In this document: one piece after another, positions 9,860-21,257 of the stretch
Layout of the letters: each line of letters begins with the position of its first letter
Numbering within the stretch: the first letter of the stretch is position 1
DNA from: Catonia carolina
Lineage: Eukaryota > Arthropoda > Insecta > Hemiptera > Achilidae
Length of the DNA: 64,000 nt
Assembly (NCBI GenBank): GCA_035578175.1
Contig: JAQMRL010000016.1
Location: 4,758,721-4,822,720 of the forward strand
Direction: 5' to 3'
The notes under the pieces: generated by a model
What the model was told of the DNA's origin: nothing
The model's database searches: none
Seen by the model: only the letters and a program-made list of their open reading frames with translations
Position numbers and translations under genes: made by a program

Positions 9860-11680
9860 TTATGACAATTTGTAGTATTGTATAAAAATATGTTAAATTT
9901 GTTTATTTCTTAATTCTTTTTGAGTAGTCATAACATTTCAACAGAAAGTTAGGCCTAGATCTACCAGAAAAAACATTAAATTATGTCAAAAAATAATTGT
10001 TTTATGAAAAAATTAAGTTTTTATCAGTTTACGCAGAAAAATTATCATGTTACCAAGAACGAATATTTTTCACAATTTTATACTGTTCGTTTAAGTGCAA
10101 AGAGAAGTTTAGTTTTTATAACATCTGCATCACTGTTTTTTTGTATTCTCAGCTGTTGGTTCAGCTTTCTACAAAATTTTTTTATTTTTTTATTTATTTA
10201 CAATCAGCCTTCACAATGTGGCTTTAAGCAAATCATTATAACAGAACTAAACTGACATGAATGAAGTAGACAGCCTTTGCTCTCACAAAAGTTGCAAAGT
10301 TACAAAATTAACAAGAACAATGTAAAGGAAGTAAACAAAAAATGAAGTAAAAAATGTAAAAGAAGTTAACAATACAAAAGTAAAATTAAATTAAATTTTG
10401 AAATTTCACTTTAGATTAAAAAGTAGTGATGAAGATGAATGGTGAATTTAATTAATGGTAATTTAAAAAATTGTTGATAGGAAATTTACTTGTTTGTGTA
10501 CATTTTGTTTTTGATTTGTGCCTTCTTTTTTCTAGCATTTTCCCATAAATTTAGATTTTTAACACTCGGTACAATTATCTCAGAAACCAATAAACCTAAC
10601 AGGCTGAAATTTTTACCAGTTAATTATCTTATATAACCACACATACCAACATTTTTATGACTTCCTCAGGTATTCCAAAAATTAGTAATACGCAAAAAAT
10701 CTAGAAAACAATTTGTAAAAATTTTATGTTATTAGTAATATTTAAAAAAAATATATGGTCCAAAGATTAAATTGAAAAAATGTCAGTAGCTCAAGAAGAA
10801 ACCCGACACGTATGGTGTGTAAAGTTTAATTTCCCTATCTTTTACTAATCCTACGAAAAATGTACCTAAAAAATAGCAAATTTAACATTGGTGAGATACA
10901 AAGTACAGTCTCCTCTTAACTTAAATCTTTATTTAAAGAAACCATTTAAATATTGGAAATTTTTATGAACAGCCTTAATATTTTTATAATTTTCATAATA
11001 CAACCCTTGTTTAATAATTTACTTCATAATACCATTTTGTAAACACGTTTTACAAACTAATAATTACATTAATGTAAGATTATGTTACTCTTAAATATAA
11101 CAAACAAACATAAAGAAGTGAAGGCATCTACTCTGTGGATTTTTTGTTTATTTATAAATTTTTTTTGTTTTCATCAAATCCCTGACTACATTATTATATT
11201 TTACCTTATAATAGTTGTTAGGTTAGGTTTTGTTTACAGTACAATATTGTTTTTGTTTACTTATAAATATAATAGTGATAATAGTTGTTCTAATACAGCC
11301 TGAATTGTTTACTATATTATGTAACACAGTGTAAACAATAACATTAATCTAAATGTTTACCAAAATTATTATTGTATTAATAATTAAAATATGAGATAGC
11401 TATCAATAAAATAAAATATAACAAAATATACAGTAAAACATTTGACAATTATTTATTTATATTATTTAAATGACCAATGTATACAAATTGTTTCGGACCT
11501 CCACATGGTGCAGGTGTATAACCTGAATCTTAATGGGGAAAGATCACGTGAACTAAAAGGGAATTCACTCACAATTTCACAATAAATCACCCTCATATCT
11601 CACAATCACCTCCCTGTTCGACTAAACATATAGGGAAAAATCCCAACTGGTTAATCACCTCAAAAAATCATACTATAGAA
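9860..11680. other. Long AT-rich stretch, nothing recognised
   Basis: Short frames here have no protein signature and match no repeat family of the window. It may be old decayed repeats or ordinary intergenic DNA. Confidence 0.5.
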
Positions 11681-11686
11681 GGTCTT

Positions 11687-12387
11687 TTAAGGGGGTAGTC
11701 AACCCAGAAAATGAAAATCAAAACTTCTGGCTATAATTTATCATTATTTATTTTAAATGAAAGAGTAATTTACTAGTACTCATCTACCATTTGAACCAAG
11801 CCAAAAAATTAATTACAGCCCCTAATATAAGGGAGAGGTTGGAAATGCGGGCTTTTACGGGGAATCAAATATCTCAGGAACGAAAAAAGATATCAACATT
11901 ATTCTTATGCTACAAAATACAGAAAATTGTTGTTTATTATCTGTTGTATGAGATTGTATGTATCTTTTATTACAAGAAATTTATTGAAAAAAACCATATT
12001 TTCAAAAACATTTATTTTATGTATTCACAAATTATTTTTTAACTAAATCCCTATTAAGGTTTTTGTAATAATCATTCCACAGATAATAGAGCAAGAAATT
12101 ATGAATGTTCGTTAAAAAACATCATCCAAGTATCTCCAATACTAACCAAAATATTCCAAAGAATGTACAATCATGTTAAAAACCACATTTCCAGAAAACT
12201 TAAAGTTGAAGGAATAATTTCACTCGCCTTGCTAGTGATCTTTATTTTAAACAGATGTTTTTATAACTTTTTTTCAAAGTATAAACAAAGTAAACAAATG
12301 TAATTCAGAAAATTTTAACTTTACATAAATGCAAAAAAACATCAAAATTTTAAAAAAGTCATCTTCTTGAGTTGACTACCTCCTTAA
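11687..12387. mobile_element. TTAA-flanked MITE (piggyBac type), 693 bp
   Basis: Terminal inverted repeats GGGGGTAGTCAAC / GGAGGTAGTCAAC at 11691 and 12383, directly flanked by TTAA (11687-11690, 12384-12387). TTAA target duplication is the hallmark of the piggyBac superfamily. No transposase is present inside, so it is a non-autonomous element. Confidence 0.75.
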
Positions 12388-12794
12388 GGAAAAATCCACC
12401 TTCAGGTAAAAATAACCTGAAAAGACTGCACTCAGATTTGGTGAGCAGTCACTAAAAAGGTAACGATGTATTGAAGCGTCTGGAAAACTCTCAAAAATTA
12501 AACATAAGGAATTTAGCAACAAATAACATTTTTTATTTTATTATTCCTAATGTGTGTACATTGCAATCTGTTCATTTAAAACAATAAGCAACCTCATGAC
12601 CCAATGAGATGAGGATGATATGTATGATGTGTAAATGAGGTGTAGTGTTGTACAGACCCAGGCCAGCCATTCCTGAGAGAGTATGGTTAATTGAACCCCA
12701 ACCATCAAAGTACACCGGTAACTACTGTCTAGTATTCAAAATCCATATAAAAGTACTACCTTTACTAGGATTTGAACCAGGAACCAGCTCTTTG

Positions 12795-12918
12795 GGTTTG
12801 AATCCCAATCAGACACGGCATATTTTCATACGTTAAAAAAATCATTTCATCCTTCCTTTACCGTTTGCATTAGCAGTAATTGCAAAACAGTAGATCTGAC
12901 ATTAAACAAAAAAATCTG
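12795..12918 (+). repeat. SINE-B, 5' truncated
   Basis: B-box region GGGTTTGAATCCC, ACACGGCATATTTTCATACG body, CATTAGCAGTAATTGCA and an A-rich tail. The A-box end is missing. It abuts family D directly. Confidence 0.75.
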
Positions 12919-13680
12919 GTGTGAAACACTCACACAACTTTCTCTTGCCAATGCAAATAATTTACAATATAATTTAACATTAGTAATAAAATATTAGAAA
13001 TAAACAAAAAACTATCCTCAATAAACATAACCTTATTTTAATCATGAGTGAAACACTCAAAATGAAAATCAACCTCAGTCTGGCTTAAAAATACGGAAAA
13101 TCACTATTTCACGCTAAACTAGGCTCTGTAGAGAAAAATACGTTAAATAAAAGTTGTAGATCTTTAAATTTCCTATAAATTTGGTTATATACACTTTTGT
13201 CGTAAAATGCATACTAAGACCGAAATGTTAAAAAAATCGATTTTTCACACGTTTTCGTGAGAAAAAATCAGAAAATCGCTAATTACTGCTAAACTAAGCG
13301 TCATACAAAAAAATGTTTGAAACAGAAGTTGTAGGTTTTTAAATTCTCTACAACTTTTTTTGCGCTAAAATTTATATTAAAGCCGTAATCTTAAAAAAAC
13401 AACGTTTTTACGTGAAAACAGCCTCACCGAGAATTTCAGCAAACATGGCGCCTACCCTATCTTGTAGAGAATAAAAAATTGAGTAAAATAGGCGATTTTA
13501 AAAAAAATCGTAGGACCAGTTTTTGAGAAAATCGCAAAAAACTGAAAAATTATACGAATAAACTACTACTTCCGGTTGACCAATTTTGATGAAAATGTTC
13601 GTGTCGCGTCCGGTAGTGGTATGTAACTTAAGTTTCGAGTTTCAAGTTCGTACGATGTTCCGTTCTTGAGATATTCTGTT

Positions 13681-13711
<31 letters not shown>

Positions 13712-13853
13712 ACAGACCAATCGCTAAAAACATGTTTTTTGGGTTCAGGGGGTCTGAAAACGTATAGATCCGGTGAAAACTCGATTTCTTAAAATCGACA
13801 TGAAAACAATACTTTCCTTCCTATATATTCATATAGGCAAGAGAAAGTAAAAA
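12919..13853 (+). repeat. Family-D repeat, complete copy with CA microsatellite
   Basis: Starts AATCTGGTGTGAAACACTC and ends GGCAAGAGAAAGTAAAAA. The inner sequence ACTTTCTCTTGCC near the left end is inverted at the right end. The body has two diverged ~170-bp monomers, and a (CA)n run lies at 13681-13708. No ORF is conserved across copies. Class unknown. Confidence 0.8.
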
Positions 13854-13946
13854 AAACGAACCACAAACCTTCGTCTCTGAAAATCAGCTGTTAAACAGCT
13901 GACTAGCAACAACGACTTTACCCCTAGATCAATTCGGTGGGTCAAT

Positions 13947-14368
13947 ACATAATTTAAATTCACTTTTACAAGGAGGAAAATTTAAAATTTTAAAAAAGAT
14001 ATAAAAGAAGATATGCAGGAATTAGAAAGAACAGATGAAGATCTCAGAAATAAAACAGCGAAAATCAAAATGCTCAACGATAAAAATACAGATTTAAATT
14101 TAAAGAGGAAAGAAGGGTTTATTCAGATGAGGAGAAAAAAGCAAGATCTGAAAATATGAAAAAATACTAGGCAAAGAGAATAACAGCTCAGAAAAATAAC
14201 TCCAAAGATTGATTTTAAGTGGTTCTATGTGGCTGTAAAAGTAAAAAAAAAAGAAATAAAAACACCATTGTGAGTCATTCCATCTGAAATCATCCACGTA
14301 AAATGCAATTTGACACCCAATATTGGCAGATCTTTAATAAAACTTGGCTAATCACGATATCCATTTTG
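13947..14368. other. No gene recognised
   Basis: A-rich on this strand. Nothing with a protein or repeat signature was identified. Confidence 0.5.
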
Positions 14369-14369
14369 C

Positions 14370-14535
14370 CGGCCGCATTGGCGTAGTTGGTAACGTACTC
14401 GCCTCTCATCATGCGGTCTTGGGTTCGAATCCCATTCAGGCACGGCATATTTTCATACGTTACAAAATATCATTTTATCCTTCATCGTCTGCATTAGCAG
14501 TAATTGCAGAACAGTCGGATGTTAAACAAAACAAA
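14370..14535 (+). mobile_element. SINE-B, full length
   Basis: tRNA-derived SINE: A-box TTGGCGTAGTTGG, B-box GGGTTCGAATCCC, then a unique body and a tail AAACAAAACAAAAAAAA. A short direct repeat TATCCAT flanks it. This is the best full-length copy and serves as the reference for the family. Confidence 0.85.
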
Positions 14536-14718
14536 AAAAAATGTTATCCATGGACGCAAGTGCATACCCCAATTTTTTTTCATTATCAGAACAACAACAC
14601 CTTTTGAACAAGATTTGGACAGGCAATTGTCAAAATGACACATTTGGTGACTGCTACTTAAAACAAAGAAAGGTTTGATAATGTGCGTTAGTAAAGTGGC
14701 AGTATAACAATTGCTAAA

Positions 14719-16075
14719 CAGTCATACCTCGCAATATGAACTATGAACTTGGTTGTAACACTTTTTTCGCCTCACATTACGAATATTGTTACATGTATTT
14801 TGTTTTCCTAGAAAAGCAATCTAATTTAGAATTTGCTATGCTAGAATGTCATTAATAATGCGTGCACTGATGGTTAGTCACGAAATGAACTTTGTTTGAG
14901 ACAAAGTGTAAGAGGGGAACAATCTACTACGCATGCCCAGTTTCTCTATTATAATCCTAACAAACATACTGACACTCGTAGTTCATTGGAATACAAAGCC
15001 CTTATTTTATTACGTGACGAGCAATACAGGAAATATCTTTTTGATTCAGCTATTGTGTTTTCACATTTTAGGCTACATTTATACAAATAAAAGTATTTTA
15101 ATTCGTTACAACTCATTCAATTTCTTTTCATTTTAATTCTTCACATTTTATTCGTTATTCTGTAATGTTGTTATAAATTAGTTATCTATCTGTGTATTAT
15201 AAGTTTATCATGTCGACCATTCGAAAGCAGGGTAAAACTATTCAGTGTTGTAAAGAAGAAGCAAAAAATAAACTATATATACTACACAGTTGCATGTTTT
15301 TAGAAATGTACGTATGCTACTACGCTAGCAGCAGCGCATTGCCCACACTGAGTCCCGGGTTCATCTCGTCATTACATATCAGTACATGCATACATAGTTT
15401 ATCAGTAAAGTCTATTTAACTATAGACTACGTACGCTACTTTACAAACATTGTTTCTTTATCTTTAGCAGTCTGTTTGATTCATTAAATAAATTCTAACT
15501 TCCAGCCACTGTCCTTATTTATTATGAACTGAATCTTATCTCTTTTATTTCTGCTTGGTTCACACTCCTTCTTAAAAATCAATTCACATTCAACCGTTAC
15601 TTTCAGTTTCAATCCAGCTTTACACCCGTGAACAACCATGTGGTCATCAGAGTTTTGAAGACCTGATTTTTTATGTTTCATGTTTAATTTCAGTTTAGTG
15701 TTTTGTGTTTGTTTGCTACTGTACTTTACAATTTAGAATTTTAATTTTACACATATCTTCAAAAGTTGTGTTCAGGTCAGCAACAAAAGGAAATCATTGA
15801 CAATAGAGATTAAAAAGAAATTGTTGCTAAATTTGAATGTGAAGTGAGACAGGTGGATTTGGCTTCTACAAGTCTACTATTGACAAAATCATCAAGAACA
15901 AAGAAAGCATTAAGGCAACTAGTGTTGCAAAAGGTGTAACCATGATTGACAAAAATACAGAAATGGAATTCATGATTACCTGACAGTGGCGCAACCCGCT
16001 TACAAAGCCCAATTTGGAACGGATTAAGTTCGTACAAAGAGGTAGGACAATAAATCGGTTTAATTTTTTTCATTT
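14719..16075 (+). mobile_element. Tigger/pogo-like element, 5' end and DNA-binding domain relic
   Basis: Left terminus CAGTCATACCTCGCAATA at 14719 resembles other pogo-type termini in this window. Around 15780-15960 shifted frames give KRKSLTIEIKK, then VRQVDLAS, then STIDKIIKNKESIKATSVAK, the helix-turn-helix of Tigger-type (CENP-B-like) transposases. The catalytic domain and right terminus were not found. The minus-strand frame at 15484-15681 is open for 65 residues but was not recognised. Confidence 0.6.
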
Positions 16076-16173
16076 TGTACTACTGCTGCATTATAATAAG
16101 TATTTAATTTTACCTTTAAATATCAGGAAAACATAATTTTTCACCTTTTTTTTTAAGTTGGCCATTATCTGCC

Positions 16174-16376
16174 TACATCCATAACAGGCAGGTGGATATT
16201 ATTTGTACTCGATCTGCTAGTTCCAGGGCAACAAAATATAGTTCTGTTTAGCTTTCTGATAAGCATACTTTTCAACTCAGTGAGGAAGGCAAAGGTAAAT
16301 CACCTCACTCTATGTTTTACTTAGTAAAACTTCTAGAGGTTCAAACCAGCCTTTCGGCTGAGGACCTAAACAACAA
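16174..16376 (+). repeat. SINE-A, internally deleted
   Basis: The 5' segment (CAGGCAGGTGG through TAGTTCTGTTT) joins directly to the 3' segment (CTGATAAGCATACTTTTC through GACCTAAACAACAAC). About 170 bp of the full copy are missing. It is more diverged than other copies. Confidence 0.75.
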
Positions 16377-16845
16377 CACACCTTTCTAAGACCACCTGAA
16401 TGCACCCAATTTTCTGTGACCCTTTACTACCACCCTGGACACCTCCAGTACTCACATGGGGGTGTTATCAACCACTTTGAGATAAATTTATATACAATTC
16501 AATTTGTAGAATATCATAAATAATGGGTGTATGAATGTATATATAGCAAGTAATTTAATAAAAATAACATGTTTTCTGAGAGTATGTAAAGTATATAATT
16601 TAATTTAATCAATGTAATTAATTACAGTATGCCCTCACATTACGATCGTAATTCGTTCCGGAAGAATGATCGTAAAGCGAAAATATTGTATTGTGAAACC
16701 AAATTTTTGCCCAATCATTAGACCATTTATACAATTCCACAAGAAATTTACATTTCCCTGTACATACAGATAACCCTATACATTTTTCATATAGCGCTGA
16801 TTTCAGTACAAATAATTTGATAATAAGTATAATTATAAAAAAAAT

Positions 16846-17049
16846 ACCTTTTTGAATTGTGTTTGATCTATCAGACACTTTAACATCTTTTAAAATTGAC
16901 TTTTGCTTTACACTCGTGGAAATTGTAGACTGGGAGTAACCATACAGGCAAACCAATTCATTTATGCTAGCCCCTTCATTATTTTTTTTTATAATTTCTT
17001 GCTTTTCTTTAATACAAATTTTACTTTTAATGCACGATTTAGGACCCAT
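16846..17049 (-). pseudogene. CENP-B/pogo-type transposase N-terminal HTH relic
   Basis: Begins MGPKSCIKSKICIKEKQEII and continues KKNNEGASINELVCLYGYSQ, STISTSVKQKSILK. This is the N-terminal helix-turn-helix of pogo/Tigger transposases (family form: MGPKKRK..T.EEK.EII...E.G.S...LA..YGVS.STI). The frame then runs into unrelated sequence; no DDE domain remains. Confidence 0.7.
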
Positions 17050-17127
17050 TTTCACTATAACTAGAGTAACATACACAGGAAACACGGTACCAAAACTACA
17101 AAAAAATATGTATTTATAATAACACGA

Positions 17128-17521
17128 CCTGCCCATAACAGACAGGTGGAGTGTCAAATTATTTACACTCAATCTGTTCGTTGCAGGGCTAAAATAAATA
17201 GTTCTGTTTCTTATCACATGGTCAGCCAATTAAATGACTGGACCATTTAAGAACAGAAGAGGTAGAGGTGTAAAAGACACTAATCAGAGTTATCTCCTCC
17301 GAAAGTAATGAATTTCATTATACATCCAGACCCTGTGGTGAATGAAGTGAAGGTGTCATTTGCAGAGTGGAAAATATGTCCTTTTCAGAGGGCCCGGCAT
17401 GCTGATAAGCATACTTTTCCATTCAGTGAAGAAGGCAAAGGTAAACCACCTCACCCTCGTTTTACTTAGTAAAACCTCTACAGGTTCAAACCAGCTTTTT
17501 GGCTGATGACCTAAACAACAA
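17128..17521 (+). mobile_element. SINE-A, near full length
   Basis: Complete 5' and 3' parts as in 7140-7529, ending CTAAACAACAACAATG. It is inserted in a pogo-like element just upstream of its HTH relic. The target duplication is unclear. Confidence 0.8.
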
Positions 17522-17784
17522 CAATGACATGGCAGATACTACGGCACAGATGCTAAACAGATAACCAAGGCGATACGCGTAACAATACTAAATATTATGG
17601 GTGCTGTGACAAAGCTGAAAAACAGAAACAACCTTGAGCTTATGATGGGAGGGTGCAGATAGCATGGTCGAGGGTATCTTGACATGAGGGAGGGACTACA
17701 TTCGATCAGAACTTCTTACTGTAGGGGTTGACGATTGGCAAGTCAGGTGCAACTTTGGGAATGCATTGAATAATTTGATGACGA

Positions 17785-17953
17785 ATCGTAAAGTGAAATA
17801 TCGTAATGTGAGTACATCGTAAAGTGAAATATCGTAATGTGAGTGCATCGTAAAGTGAAATATCGTAATGTGAGTGCATCGTAAAGTGAAATATCGTAAT
17901 GTGAGTACATCGTAAAGTGAAATATCGTAATGTGAGTGTATCGTAAAGTGAGG
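17785..17953 (+). repeat. 31-bp tandem repeat, about 5.5 units
   Basis: The unit reads ATCGTAAAGTGAAATATCG followed by TAATGTGAGTGC; adjacent units differ by one base (GTAC or GTGC, one GTGT). It is directly followed by the element terminus ATCGTAAAGTGAGGGTCC, so the units look like amplified subterminal sequence. Confidence 0.95.
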
Positions 17954-17961
17954 GTCCACTG

Positions 17962-19040
17962 GATTGTTTATTGAAAATAAATAAACAATATCTGAAACAG
18001 CCAAGGTCAAATAAATAAAATAAATAAATATTGTAAAAAATGAAAACGTCTTGAATTTTTATTTATATTCAAATAAACTGACAAACTTTTTTTAGGTTCT
18101 TGGACTCGGAGATACAATTTTCAAAATTCATTATTAAAATTGCCTGCACATAAATATAGGCTAATTAATGGCTGAATGCAAAACATATACAATCCTTTTT
18201 TCGTAATTTAGACGTTTGTATCTTACTTTCAATAATTAACCTCTGATTATACTTACAAACAAACACTTATTAACATAAATGAATACAGTTTCATTAGACT
18301 GATATTTCTTTAACAGTACTAAAAATACTAATGTAATAAAACTAAAAAAAATTAATTTAAAATACATAAAAAATTATTTAGTATATATTATAACTAAATG
18401 TAAATAACAAAATAAATACAAATAAATTCAACTAATTATAAAAAATTATAATTTATTTATTTTTGGTACTACTTTGACTAAAATAAATTATACCTTAAAT
18501 AAATAAGGTATTAAAATTACACTAAATCAATGCATAATAATTACATTAATGTTCAACATGACTGGAAATTTTATTGGATAAATTTTTCTCCTTATATATT
18601 TCAGTAGACAAATACATAAATTTATTATATACGGCATAGTAAACTAAATTTAATTCTCATTGACTATAGTTTCTTCATATGAATATTAGTTACAATAATA
18701 TAAGAAGTAAATTTAATGTAAAAATGTTGTTTGTTTTAAAAAATTTAAGTATTCTAAAAGTTCTAAGTTTAAATTGTCAGTAAACGATCTGTTAAAAGAA
18801 TGTTACATTTTTTGATAAATTTTCAACAAATAAAGGTAAATTTCTTTTAAACTAAATGCCCAAAAGGTATAAATATTAGAAATAAAGATTTTAAAAAAAT
18901 GTTTCTTAATTTTTGTTACATTTATTTTGCTATACAATTTACGAATGCAAGACCAAATGGTAAAGCTTCTTCTTCACTTCTTGGAATAGTCACCTCAGCC
19001 TGTTCTGAAAACTATCTCCTCCTGTTAAGTGTCCAACACT
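17962..19040. other. Very AT-rich, nothing recognised
   Basis: No coding signature, inverted termini or family match was seen. Confidence 0.5.
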
Positions 19041-19045
19041 CCTCG

Positions 19046-19191
19046 TTGGGGTTCAATTAACCACACTCTCTGAGTCTGTATAAGGCTACACCTTATTTAC
19101 ACGTTATACATATCATCCTCATCTCCTTGGGTCATGGGGTTGCTTATTGTTCTTAATTGAATAATTGCAACGTACACACATTATTAGGAAT
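19046..19191 (+). repeat. SINE-C, 3' half
   Basis: Begins GGGGTTCAATTAACCACACTC and ends with the ACGTACACACATT segment and an A-rich tail. The tRNA-like head is missing. Confidence 0.75.
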
Positions 19192-19330
19192 TTAAAAAAA
19201 ATTTATTCATTCATTTAAAACTAAATTTCTCACTGAAGTCAACATAAAATTAGAAATTTTTTACGAATAAATTATTTACTAAAACAAAATAAATTATAAA
19301 TACAGTCATACCCCGCTGTACGAACCAATG

Positions 19331-19830
19331 AATTAAATGATAAAAAATTGCTAATAGCAGCTTATCATGGTTTAATTTTATCTCATATCAGGTATGCCAT
19401 ATTAGTATGTGGTAATTCATCACAGTGTAACATGGAAAGAGGTTTTAACATACAGAAAAAAGCTGTCAGGTGTATGTTGGGAGTCAACCAACTTACCTCA
19501 TGCAGATCACTATTTAAAGAGCTGCAATTGCTCACAGTTCCTTCTTTGTACATTTTTGAAGTGATAATGTACGTAAAGAAAAATACCTTTCTACAAAACT
19601 TAGATGTTCACAACCACTACTACACAAGAAGCAGAATCGATTATTATGTTGCTAATCACAACACTAAATTGTTTGAACAAAAACCAACTTATGCAGGTAG
19701 AAAATACATCAATAAATTGCCACAAGGTTTAAAAAGTTGTGACAATCCAAGTAATTTTAAAAAAACTAAAACAATATTTGATTGATGAAACATTTAACAG
19801 TGTGCACGAATTCCTTTCTAAATAGTTTTT
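19331..19830 (+). pseudogene. LINE L1, C-terminal part of RT ORF
   Basis: A 145-residue open piece: AAYHGLILSHIRYAILVCGN, then QKKAVRCMLGVNQLTSCRSL, then NHNTKLFEQKPTYAGRKYIN and KLPQGLKSC. It is closely related to 2301-2917 but less degraded (the Trp position reads Cys). It loses frame near the end, where NYLIDETFNSVHEFLS continues in another frame. It is 5'-truncated exactly at the pogo-like terminus. Confidence 0.8.
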
Positions 19831-20164
19831 GGCTGAAAAGTATTTAACTTCTAATTAAACAAATATTGTGTACTATTTTATACAAAGGGGTTCATGAAAA
19901 GCCTACTGAGTTAAGCAGTAGCGGGAAAAAATTATCGGTAAGTGATGAATTTATCATTGTTTGACTTTTTAATTTTGTGAGATATTTGTGACTTTTTTTT
20001 GACTCGCATTACAAACTTTGCTTCACAATATGAACATTGTTACATTTGTATTTATTTTTTTCTATCCATCTTAAAAATACAGTACATACATACAAACTAT
20101 ATGTACTGTTCAATTTTGTTAGTTAATAATACTATGATCAAAACTGATGTCCCATCTTCCAGAA

Positions 20165-20440
20165 AGGTTGTTTGTTATTGAATGTAAGAAAAGATATAAG
20201 AAAGAGTTAAAGTCTTACCTGATTGATAAGTCATATTTATACAATCCAGGAGATAAACGACGAAGTCTAAATTTTTGTTTTATATTGCATGTGACTGATA
20301 TTGACAATTAGTTTTATGAGATGTTTCTTTTAAATGCTTTTTAAGAGATGATTTGTTTTGATAATGGTCTATCCTGTACTATTTTTGAGTTTTGTAAAGA
20401 TTAACATTTTAAATAAATAAATAAAATAAAATAAATTTAG
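20165..20440 (+). pseudogene. LINE 3' end with TAAA-rich tail
   Basis: The frame reads KKRYKKELKSYLIDKSYL, a typical C-terminus of CR1/Jockey-type polymerases, then a 3' UTR and the tail AAATAAATAAATAAAATAAA. It is only distantly related to the L1 copies. Confidence 0.6.
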
Positions 20441-20544
20441 CACACCTCTCTAAACAAACATTTCGCTACACGAACGCCATTTCAGAACAGATTAAGTTAG
20501 ATTTAGAACAGATTAACTCGTATAGTGAAGTACAACAGTAACAC

Positions 20545-21256
20545 AACATTTGGATTCAATTTAATTTTAAAATTACGTTCAATAAAAATGAGTAAAATTT
20601 GCCGCACATTTTATTTTTTTATAAGAGAAAAATTTAAACAAATAAAACGTTATCAATCAATAAAAATTTACTAACATAAGTAAATTTATTAAGTAAAACT
20701 ATATTTTAAGTTAATTAACTATAAACCTAATTAATTAATAAATTAATTAAAAGTCCTGCACCATTAAAACATGACGCTGACTAGGCCTAACCTTTTTTTT
20801 TGTTAAAGATTTTTAGCACCAACGATCATCGAACAAACTATCTCATGAATCTTAACTTTATGATAACAATACAAGTACTAGAATAAATTTACGGTACCTA
20901 TTTTTTTATTTAAAAAAAATAATAATTTAAAATTACTATTTTCCAAAATATACAGGATTATAATAATAATGCTATAAAAAATTAGGTAGTTCAAAGTATT
21001 ATAGGTAATTTTTGTTCAGGAATTATTTACATTGGTTTAACCATTTTATTTATAACTAAATTTATTATTTTATTGTGTTATTTAAGTATTTTGTAAGTAA
21101 ATACCGATTTTTTTTTTGATAAATAAATTGAAACATTTGACCAAGTTTCAGAGGTGTGTGTTGTACTGTGGTGTAGTGTTGTCAATTTTCGGAAGCCACT
21201 ACTGATTTATGCAAGCTCAAAAATTATTGTATATCTGAGTAAAATTTATATTATTA
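20545..21256. other. AT-rich, nothing recognised
   Basis: No supported feature. Confidence 0.5.
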
Positions 21257-21257
21257 T

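Larger units (their letters stand above)
12546..13946 (-). mobile_element. SINE-C split by a SINE-B plus family-D block
   Basis: The SINE-C 3' part (12546-12794) and its tRNA-like 5' part (13863-13946) are in the same orientation. In other copies they join at CCAGGAACC-TTCGTCTC. Between them lie a 5'-truncated SINE-B (12795-12918) and a family-D element (12919-13853). Confidence 0.75.
16625..17961 (-). mobile_element. pogo-like DNA transposon with internal SINE-A and 31-bp array
   Basis: Termini CAGTATGCCCTCACATTACG (16625) and the matching inverted CAGTGGACCCTCACTTTACG at the right end (17961). The left flank is TA, but the right flank is GA, so the target duplication is degraded. It contains a minus-strand HTH relic, a SINE-A insertion (17128-17521) and a 31-bp tandem array next to the right terminus. 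Confidence 0.7.
19303..20538. mobile_element. pogo/Tigger-like shell containing two LINE fragments
   Basis: TA-flanked termini: CAGTCATACCCCGCTGTACG at 19303 and, inverted, CTGTTGTACTTCACTATACG ending at 20538. The interior holds LINE fragments (19331-19830, 20165-20440) and a segment near 19995-20050 (CACAATATGAACATTGTTAC) shared with the Tigger-like element at 14719. No transposase frame is left. Confidence 0.55.

Noticed and set aside
14370..14445. tRNA genes at SINE-B, SINE-C and SINE-E heads
   Set aside because: A and B boxes are present, but each is followed by a SINE body repeated many times, and the acceptor stem does not pair well.
16618..17229. 203-residue minus-strand frame as a gene
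   Set aside because: It is a fusion of SINE-A antisense, a pogo-type HTH relic and noncoding DNA; only 16846-17049 has a protein signature.
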